Below, piece after piece: positions 58,476 to 64,000 of a DNA stretch of 64,000 bases. The translations under genes and the position numbers were made by a program. Each line of letters begins with the position of its first letter. Positions within the stretch are counted from its first letter, which is position 1. The stretch covers positions 6,911,001 through 6,975,000 of the forward strand of contig NZ_CP108093.1 of NCBI RefSeq assembly GCF_036188265.1, written 5' to 3'. The stretch comes from Streptomyces sp. NBC_00247. GTDB lineage: Bacteria > Actinomycetota > Actinomycetes > Streptomycetales > Streptomycetaceae. The notes beneath the pieces were generated by a model. It saw only the letters and a program-made list of their open reading frames with translations, made no database searches and was not told the DNA's origin.

Positions 58476-58939
58476 GCCTTCTCCCGGGAGTCGCGGCGGT
58501 CTCCGAGGAGCGCGTGCGTGGCGAAGGCTCCCACCGTGACGGCGGCCAGCGCCGCCACCACCGTCAGCAGCAGACAGCCGAGCGCGTAGCCGGGCCGGCC
58601 GCCTTCGAACAGCTCCCGCACATCGTCCACGTAGTGCGAGAACGAGGTGAAGCCGCCGAGCACGCCGGTGCCCAGGAGTGGGCTGATCAGCGGGTGGCCC
58701 CCGGGAAGACGGAGCTTCACGGTGACCATCAGGACGCCCATGAGGAAGCAGCCGACGACGTTGATCAGCAGGACCGTCCACGGGAACGAGGCAGAGCCGG
58801 TCGGCCAGAGCAGTTCGGCGCCGTAGCGCGCCGCCGCGCCGGCCGCACCCCCGACCGCGACCGCGGCGACGACGGCGATCCGGACCTCGGGCGGGTGGTC
58901 GGGGTGCGGTCGGTGACGAGTGAACGGTGTCGGGGTCAT
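58472..58939 (-). CDS. crcB: fluoride efflux channel subunit CrcB/FluC (first copy)
   Basis: This 155-residue CrcB paralogue has AGAAARYGAELL, FPWTVLLINVVGCFLMGVLM and GTGVLGGFTSFSHYVDD, the same helix signatures as the second copy, plus a His/Pro-rich N-terminal tail of about 20 residues. ATG 58939 is chosen because the frame upstream has no membrane-protein character. I see no fluoride riboswitch in its short leader. It is divergent from the urea transporter remnant, 61 bases away. Confidence 0.92.
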   Translation of the reverse strand: MTPTPFTRHRPHPDHPPEVRIAVVAAVAVGGAAGAAARYGAELLWPTGSASFPWTVLLINVVGCFLMGVLMVTVKLRLPGGHPLISPLLGTGVLGGFTSFSHYVDDVRELFEGGRPGYALGCLLLTVVAALAAVTVGAFATHALLGDRRDSREKA

Positions 58940-59000
58940 CAGCCGAACCTGTGGAGCGGCACCGAGCCCTCCGCAGCACAGCGCGCACTCGTCCGGCGTC

Positions 59001-59528
59001 ATGGTGCTCGGCGCGCCCTCGTTCGCCAGGATCTGGCACGGTGCCCCCGACGCCGTGTCCAGCACCACGAGCGGGGACACCGGCATCTCCTGGAGCGACC
59101 TGTGGCACGCGTTCTTCACCAACGTGTCGCAGATCTTCCTGGTCGACGCGTGGTACGTGGGGCTGATCATGCTCGTCGGGCTCGCCTTCGCCGGGGTGCA
59201 CGTGCTCCTGTACGCGGCCGCAGGCAGCGTGGTCGGGATCGTCGCGGCCTGGGCGCTGGGCGCCCCCACCGCGTCGATCGCCGAGGGCATCTACGGCTAC
59301 AACGCCGTGCTCGTCGCCATCGCCGTCGGTGCCGTGTTCCTCGCCCCCACGGTGTGGAACGGCGCGTACGCCCTGTTCGGAGCAGCCGCCACCACCGGGC
59401 TGACCGCCTCGCTCACCTCGCTCTTCAAACCTTTCGGCGGCCACACCTTCACCTGGCCGTTCATCCTCACGACCTGGGCGCTCATGGCGGCCGTCCCCCT
59501 GTTGCCGCGCTTCCGCCCGAGCAGCTGA
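59001..59528 (+). pseudogene. 5'-truncated urea transporter
   Basis: The 175-codon frame encodes only the second half of a bacterial UT-type urea transporter: SWSDLWHAFFTNVSQIFLVDAWYVG, then LIMLVGLAFAGVHVLLYAAAGS, AEGIYGYNAVLVAIAVGAVFL and FTWPFILTTWALM, giving about five membrane segments. Intact family members have two homologous halves and are nearly twice as long. The first half is absent, and its place is taken by 60 bases before the divergent crcB gene. It may be inactive, or it may form a half-size homomer. ureA starts 60 bases downstream. Confidence 0.75.
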
Positions 59529-59588
59529 CCCCGTCGGGCACGAGCCCTTCCCTCGACGACCCTCCCCACGCACCGAGAGGTACCGACG

Positions 59589-59894
59589 ATGAACCTCGCA
59601 CCACGCGAGATCGACAAACTGCTGCTGTACGTCGTGGCCGACCTGGCGCGCAAGCGCCAGGACCGCGGGCTCAAGCTCAACTACAGCGAGTCCGTGGCGC
59701 TGATCTCCGAGGCGATCCTGGAGGCCGCCCGGGACGGCGAGAGCGTCGCCGACTGCATGGAACTCGGCCGTCACGTCGTCGCCGAGGACGCCACCATGCC
59801 CGGCGTGCGGGACATGCTCGGGTTGCTGCAGATCGAGGCGTCCTTCGTCGACGGCACCAAACTGGTGTCCTGTCACGACCCCATCGGCGGATGA
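59589..59894 (+). CDS. ureA: urease gamma subunit
   Basis: This 101-residue protein begins MNLAPREIDKLLLYVVADLARKR, identical in layout to the 100-residue UreA of other bacteria. It contains LKLNYSESVALISEAILEAARDG and HVVAEDATMPGVRDML. It forms the (alpha-beta-gamma)3 urease with UreB and UreC, hydrolysing urea to ammonia and carbamate. Its stop overlaps the start of the His-rich gene (ATGA), so the two are translationally coupled. Confidence 0.97.
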   Translation: MNLAPREIDKLLLYVVADLARKRQDRGLKLNYSESVALISEAILEAARDGESVADCMELGRHVVAEDATMPGVRDMLGLLQIEASFVDGTKLVSCHDPIGG

Positions 59895-60949
59895 ACGTGC
59901 TGCAGGACGACTGCCGCGTGGTCGCCGTCTGCGGTCACGAGACCGCGTACGGAGAGGCGCTCCGGGACCTGGAGGCACTCGGGGTCGTCGTCGTGTCCAG
60001 CGGGCGTGAGCTCTACCGTGCCGTGGCCGGACCGGGGCCCGGACCCGAGCAGCTGTGCGTGGTCCCGATGACCCTGGGGCGGGACCCTCGGCTCGTGGCC
60101 GACTCGGCCCGAACCCTTCGCGCGCTGCCCACCGGCGAGGGCTCCCGGAAACCTCGAGCCCTGCTCGCCGAGCCCTTCGGCACCACCACACATCTGATCG
60201 CCTGGCTGCGCGCGGCGGCCCGCCGCGTACCCGTCACCTCGGCGCTGCTCGTCACCGCCCCGGCGGGAGACCCCTTCGACGACGCCGAGCTGTACCGGGT
60301 GGCGAGCCTGGTCCAACGCAACGGCCACCACTGCCTGGTCGAGGTCGCGTTCACGGGCGGCGAACCGGATACCGCCGAAGGTGTCCGGCGCTGCCTCCTC
60401 CTCGGTGCGGACCGGGTGGTGCTGCTCCCGGCGGCATTCGCCGCACCGGAGGCGCCCCCCGTCCCCGACGCGGCCGATCGGCCAGGAGCACGGATCGAGT
60501 GCGCCGGCCCCCCGGTGTCGCGGGCCGCACTGACCCGGGTCCTCGCCGAGCGGGTCGCCGACGCCAGGCGCCGATGGAACGAGCGGGCCGACGACGGGAT
60601 CACCGCCGGCCTCGCCGCGGCCGACGACCACGGGCACGGCCACACCCACCCGCCGGGCGAGGGCCACGACCACGGGCACGGGCATGACCACGAGCACGAC
60701 CACGCCCACACCCATGACCAAGCCCATGACCACGAGCACGACCACGCCCACCCGCCGGGTGAGGGCCACGAACACGGCCACGCCCACAGCCACATGCACA
60801 GGCACCCCTCGGGCGAGGAGCACGAGCACCCCCACAGCCACCGGGACCCACACCATCACCACCACGACGACCACAGCCATTCGAACCCCCGCCCGCACCC
60901 CCACGTGATCGTCGAAGGTGCGGACCGCGCTGTCAGGAGTTCCGTATGA
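59891..60949 (+). CDS. CbiX-like protein with a histidine-rich tail inside the urease operon
   Basis: This 352-residue protein has two parts. Residues 1-245 look like a CbiX/sirohydrochlorin-chelatase relative (LCVVPMTLGRDPRLVADSARTL; ALLAEPFGTTTHLIAWL; LLVTAPAGDPFDDAELYRVA; EVAFTGGEPDTAEGVRRCLLLGADRVVLLPA). The last 100 residues are about 40% histidine (about 38 of 94, mostly HDH/HEH steps, two HPPGEGH copies). Such tails bind nickel in UreE, HypB and SlyD. With 4-bp overlaps to ureA and ureB, it probably delivers or stores nickel for urease; no ureE lies in the visible operon. Direct evidence is lacking. Confidence 0.8.
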   Translation: MNVLQDDCRVVAVCGHETAYGEALRDLEALGVVVVSSGRELYRAVAGPGPGPEQLCVVPMTLGRDPRLVADSARTLRALPTGEGSRKPRALLAEPFGTTTHLIAWLRAAARRVPVTSALLVTAPAGDPFDDAELYRVASLVQRNGHHCLVEVAFTGGEPDTAEGVRRCLLLGADRVVLLPAAFAAPEAPPVPDAADRPGARIECAGPPVSRAALTRVLAERVADARRRWNERADDGITAGLAAADDHGHGHTHPPGEGHDHGHGHDHEHDHAHTHDQAHDHEHDHAHPPGEGHEHGHAHSHMHRHPSGEEHEHPHSHRDPHHHHHDDHSHSNPRPHPHVIVEGADRAVRSSV

Positions 60950-61440
60950 CCGACCGCCAGAAGTACCTCTACGGCGAGGACCCCATCGAGATCAACGCGG
61001 GCCGGCGCACGGTCAGACTGACCGTCAGCAACACCGGAGACCGAGCGATCCAGATCGGTTCGCACTACCACTTCTTCGAGGTCAACTCGGCGCTCTCGTT
61101 CGACCGCCAGAAGGCGCTCGGCATGCACCTCAACATCCCCGCCGGCACCTCGGTACGCGTCGAGCCCGGCGGTCAGCGCGAGGTGGAACTCTGCACCTAT
61201 GCGGGAACGGGCCGCCTCGTCGGCTTCAGCGGCCTGCTCAACGGCAGTCTCGCCTCCCACCCCGCGAAGGTCGAGGCGGTACGCAAGGCCATCGAGCAGG
61301 GCTTCGAGGGAGCCGGCCCCCGGCGTACCTGGGCCGACGACGGCGAGACGCGGTCCAAAGCGACGCCGCGCAGCAAGGGCACCAAGGCCTCCACCGACAA
61401 GCCGGCCAAGGACAAGGCAAAGAAGAAGGGGTCACGCTGA
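60946..61440 (+). CDS. ureB: urease beta subunit with a lysine-rich extension
   Basis: This 164-residue protein matches UreB over residues 5-115: DPIEINAGRRTVRLTVSNTGDRAIQIGSHYHFFEVN, then LNIPAGTSVRVEPGG and LVGFSGLLNG. UreB usually has about 100-110 residues; here a Lys/Ser/Thr-rich tail of about 40 residues (SKGTKASTDKPAKDKAKKKG) is added. The tail may bind a partner or acidic surface. Its start overlaps the His-rich gene by 4 bases, and its stop shares a base with the ureC ATG. Confidence 0.95.
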   Translation: MTDRQKYLYGEDPIEINAGRRTVRLTVSNTGDRAIQIGSHYHFFEVNSALSFDRQKALGMHLNIPAGTSVRVEPGGQREVELCTYAGTGRLVGFSGLLNGSLASHPAKVEAVRKAIEQGFEGAGPRRTWADDGETRSKATPRSKGTKASTDKPAKDKAKKKGSR

Positions 61441-63164
61441 TGCCCATCCTCCCGCGCAAGCAGTACACGGACATGTTCGGTCCCACCGTCGGCGACCGCT
61501 TCCACCTCGCCGACACCAACCTCGTCGTCGAGGTCGAGAAGGACTTCAGCGAGGGCCAGTACGGCGACGAGGTCCTCTACGGGGGCGGCAAGACCATGCG
61601 TGACGGAATGGCCTCGGACCCGCAGGCCACCAGTGCCCAGGGAGCGCTGGACACCGTCATCACCAACGTCGTCCTCATCGACCCCGTCGTGGGCGTCGTC
61701 AAGTGCGACATCGGCATCAAGAACGGCTTCATCGCGGGCATCGGCAAGTCGGGCAACCCGCAGACCCAGAACAACGTCCACCCGGATCTCGTCATCGGTC
61801 CCGGCACCGAGGCGATCGCCGGCGAACACCTCATCGCCACCGCCGGGGCCATCGACACGCACGTCCACCTGATCGCACCTCAGCAGGCCGAGCAGGCACT
61901 GACCAACGGCATCACCACCCTCATCGGTGGCGGCACGGGCCCGTCCGACGGCACCAACGGGACGACCTGTACTCCCGGGCCGTACAACATCGCCCGGTTC
62001 CTCCAGGCGGCGGAGACCTTTCCCGTCAACCTGGGCATCATGGCCAAAGGCAACGGCAGCCTGCCGGAGGCGCTCGACGAGCAGATCGCGGCCGGGGCCT
62101 GCGCCCTCAAGGTCCACGAGGACTGGGGCGCCACTCCGGCCGTCATCGACAACGCCCTGAACGTCGCCGACCGGCACGACGTGCAGGTGGCCATCCACAC
62201 CGACAGCCTCAACGAGAGCGGCTTCTTCGAGGACACCCGCTCGGCGATCGACGGCCGCACCATCCACACCTTCCACAGCGAGGGCGCGGGCGGCGGTCAC
62301 GCACCGGACATCATGCGTGTCGCGGGCGAGCCCAACGTGCTGCCTTCCTCCACCAACCCGACTCTGCCGTACACCAAGAACTCGGTGGACGAACTGCTCG
62401 ACATGGTGATGGTCTGCCACCACCTCAGCCACGACATCCCCGAGGACGTCTCCTTCGCCGACAGCCGGGTCCGCGCCGAGACCATCGCCGCCGAATCGGT
62501 GCTGCACGACCTCGGCGTCATCAGCATGTTCTCCTCCGACTCACAGGCGATGGGCCGGGTCGGTGAGTCCGTCACCCGGGCCTTCCAGACCGCCCACCAC
62601 TGCAAGGACAAGCTCGGTGTCCTGGAGGGTGACTCCGCCCGCAACGACAACCAGAGGGTGCTGCGCTACCTCGCCAAGGTCACCATCAACCCGGCCATCG
62701 CCACCGGAATCTCCGACCACGTCGGCTCGATCGAGAAGGGCAAGATCGCCGACATCGTGCTCTGGCCCATCCACTCCTTCGGCGCCAAGCCGAAAATGGT
62801 GATCAAGGGCGGCATCATCTCCTGGGCGCAGATGGGCGACCCCAACGCCTCGCTGCCCACGCCGCAGCCGGTGATCTACCGGCCGATGTTCGGGCAGTAC
62901 GGCAAGGCTCTCCAGGCGACCCACGCCACCTTCATGTCGCAGGCGGGCATCGCCGCCGGGGTGCCGGCCGAACTCGGACTGGAACGCATGATCCTCCCCG
63001 TGAGCCGGACCCGGACCATCGGCAAGCACAACATGGTCCGCAACGACGCCCTGCCCGACATCAAGGTGGACCCGGAGACCTTCAAGGTCACGCTCAACGG
63101 CAAGGTGGCCACGATCGACCCGGCCGAGAAGCTTCCCCTCAACCACCTGTTCTTCCTGGTTTAG
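61440..63164 (+). CDS. ureC: urease alpha (catalytic) subunit
   Basis: This 574-residue subunit holds the dinuclear nickel site. AIDTHVHLIAPQQ supplies two His ligands, ACALKVHEDWGATP the carbamylated lysine (about residue 224), and TFHSEGAGGGHAPD further ligands. MVCHHLSHDIPEDVSFADSR provides the flap cysteine (about 326) and general-acid His, and SMFSSDSQAMGR the last Asp ligand. All key residues are present. The flap reads HHLSHDIPEDV rather than the usual HHLDPRIPEDV. ATG 61440 overlaps the ureB stop (TGATG). Confidence 0.97.
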   Translation: MPILPRKQYTDMFGPTVGDRFHLADTNLVVEVEKDFSEGQYGDEVLYGGGKTMRDGMASDPQATSAQGALDTVITNVVLIDPVVGVVKCDIGIKNGFIAGIGKSGNPQTQNNVHPDLVIGPGTEAIAGEHLIATAGAIDTHVHLIAPQQAEQALTNGITTLIGGGTGPSDGTNGTTCTPGPYNIARFLQAAETFPVNLGIMAKGNGSLPEALDEQIAAGACALKVHEDWGATPAVIDNALNVADRHDVQVAIHTDSLNESGFFEDTRSAIDGRTIHTFHSEGAGGGHAPDIMRVAGEPNVLPSSTNPTLPYTKNSVDELLDMVMVCHHLSHDIPEDVSFADSRVRAETIAAESVLHDLGVISMFSSDSQAMGRVGESVTRAFQTAHHCKDKLGVLEGDSARNDNQRVLRYLAKVTINPAIATGISDHVGSIEKGKIADIVLWPIHSFGAKPKMVIKGGIISWAQMGDPNASLPTPQPVIYRPMFGQYGKALQATHATFMSQAGIAAGVPAELGLERMILPVSRTRTIGKHNMVRNDALPDIKVDPETFKVTLNGKVATIDPAEKLPLNHLFFLV

Positions 63165-63173
63165 GGCGGACGC

Positions 63174-63917
63174 GTGTACCAGGACGAGGGCGATCCCGCG
63201 GTCAGGACGGCGGGGTCCACCAGCGACACCCAAGGGCTCGGACCGCTCCTGGTCAGCCTCCAGCTGACCGACTCGGCTTTCCCGAGCGGCTTTTACACGC
63301 TCTCGCACAGTCTGGAGGGCTTCGCGCAGGCCGGAGCGGTCGATGCCGGGAGCCTGCCGTCGCTCCTGGAGGACCTGCTGCTGCACGCCGTCGGACCGGC
63401 CGACGCAACCGCTCTCGCTCTCGCCCACCGGGCGACACTCGCGGGTGACATGGAGGCCGTCGTCCGGATTGACGAGCACCTGTTCGCGAGCAAGCTCGGC
63501 CGGGAGATGCGGCAGGCCGCCACCCGCACGGGACGGCAACTCCTCGACCTCTCCCAGGAGGTATTCGGCCACCCCGAGATCGGCGACTACTTCGGCCGGG
63601 TCGTACGCCGGGAAGCACCCGGAACCCAGGCCGTCGCCGCCGGGATCATCTACGCGGCATCCGGCGTCGCGGTCCGTCAGGCCGTCGCCTCGGACCTTTT
63701 CGCATTCTGCGCGAGCTTCGCGGGCGCGGCCCTACGCCTGCGGCTCACCGATCACCGCAGGGCGCAGACCCTGCTGCGGGGAGCCGCCCCCGTCATCCGC
63801 ACGGCCGTCGAGGCCGCGCTGCGGCGCGAACTCGCGGACGTCGGCGCCTCCGCCTTCGCCTCGGACGTCATGTCGGGCCGTCACGAACGGGCCGAAGCCC
63901 GGCTGTTCGCCAGCTGA
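63174..63917 (+). CDS. ureF: urease accessory protein UreF
   Basis: This 247-residue all-helical protein carries the UreF hallmarks LQLTDSAFPSGFYTLSHSLEGFAQAG near residue 30 and GDYFGRVVRREAPGTQAVAAGIIYAASG. UreF works with UreG and UreD to load nickel into apo-urease and gates the GTPase cycle. GTG 63174 begins ten bases after the ureC stop, with GGCGGA in between, so it is in the same operon. About 20 flexible residues precede the family core. Confidence 0.93.
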   Translation: MYQDEGDPAVRTAGSTSDTQGLGPLLVSLQLTDSAFPSGFYTLSHSLEGFAQAGAVDAGSLPSLLEDLLLHAVGPADATALALAHRATLAGDMEAVVRIDEHLFASKLGREMRQAATRTGRQLLDLSQEVFGHPEIGDYFGRVVRREAPGTQAVAAGIIYAASGVAVRQAVASDLFAFCASFAGAALRLRLTDHRRAQTLLRGAAPVIRTAVEAALRRELADVGASAFASDVMSGRHERAEARLFAS

Positions 63918-63941
63918 CTCCCCACAACTCACGGAGCACCC

Positions 63942-64000
63942 ATGGACGACAACGTACTGCGCGTCGGAATCGGCGGACCGGTCGGTTCCGGCAAGACCGC
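63942..64000 (+). CDS. ureG: urease accessory GTPase UreG, 5' end
   Basis: The window ends after 19 codons. MDDNVLRVGIGGPVGSGKTA contains the UreG Walker A motif GPVGSGKTA. ATG 63942 follows CGGAG and lies 24 bases after ureF. UreG binds GTP and nickel and drives urease maturation. The usual N-terminal His-rich stretch of some UreG proteins is absent, leaving the nickel-binding role open to another protein of the operon. Confidence 0.93.
   Translation, partial: MDDNVLRVGIGGPVGSGKT

Noticed and set aside
58940..59000. A fluoride riboswitch before the first crcB gene
   Set aside because: The available leader is short and shows no match to the conserved fluoride-aptamer sequences.
58098..60191. 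A nearly 700-codon minus-strand frame through crcB and opposite ureA
   Set aside because: Only the last 125 codons are CrcB. The rest is antisense to the urea transporter and ureA and has no motifs.
1..64000. tRNA, rRNA, CRISPR arrays, phage attachment sites or complete insertion sequences
   Set aside because: Reading both strands showed no cloverleaf, rRNA block, spaced repeat array or transposase. The 160-bp element at 35241 is the only mobile-type feature.

Overview
The window is high-GC actinobacterial DNA and almost certainly comes from a Streptomyces chromosome. The reasons are C/G-ending codons, frequent GTG (and some TTG) starts, long stop-free shadow frames, promoters placed for leaderless mRNAs, and Streptomyces-type families (DUF4232, LVIVD/DUF305, DUF5134, DUF6421, DUF6643, mycothiol-type maleylpyruvate isomerase). 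I see no tRNA, rRNA, CRISPR array, intact transposase or prophage. Most of the window looks like ordinary chromosome; the accessory signals are a 160-bp inverted-repeat element, a decayed LacI fragment and a truncated urea transporter.

Layout. 1-10 kb: an AsnC-type regulator fragment, cupin, zinc alcohol dehydrogenase, DUF4232 lipoprotein, FUSC membrane protein, lactonase-type propeller, CbiX-like protein, BadF-type sugar kinase coupled to uracil-DNA glycosylase, and a sialidase-like propeller. 10-20 kb: old yellow enzyme, methyltransferase, ArsR regulator, the divergent DUF305/LVIVD pair, acetyltransferase, HAD and PAP2 phosphatases, M56 peptidase and DUF5134. 20-30 kb: acetyltransferase with a structured leader, phosphodiesterase, the tightly packed DUF6421-SDR-PLP lyase operon, a leaderless transglutaminase-like gene, acyltransferase, thioredoxin, a cysteine-type leader peptide ahead of a flavin reductase, and etfBA. 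30-42 kb: HpcH/HpaI-like aldolase, divergent LacI regulator/ROK kinase, a P-loop kinase-Nudix fusion, the inverted-repeat element, M20 peptidase, geranylgeranyl-reductase-like flavoprotein, a sortable surface protein, and a deazaflavin-dependent enzyme divergent from its probable TetR repressor. 42-58 kb: maleylpyruvate isomerase, MFS/ROK-regulator pair, anti-sigma-type ATPase, Cds1-like PLP enzyme, DeoR regulator, a membrane protein with a lipase-like domain overlapping tail-to-tail a beta-helix/AAA+ fusion, Rv1733c-like and MOSC proteins, DUF6643.

58-64 kb is the most coherent functional unit. Two coupled crcB fluoride-channel genes diverge from a urease operon: a 5'-truncated urea transporter, ureA, a CbiX-like protein with a roughly 40% histidine tail, ureB, ureC, ureF and the start of ureG. 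The His-rich protein is joined to ureA and ureB by 4-bp stop/start overlaps, so it is probably a nickel-handling partner of the urease. This is the best candidate for an under-described system here.

Several intergenic regions hold clear dyads that suggest local autoregulation (LacI/ROK, TetR/oxidoreductase, old yellow enzyme, alcohol dehydrogenase, surface protein). Many convergent pairs are separated by perfect terminator hairpins. All functions are read from sequence motifs by eye; no database search was run.
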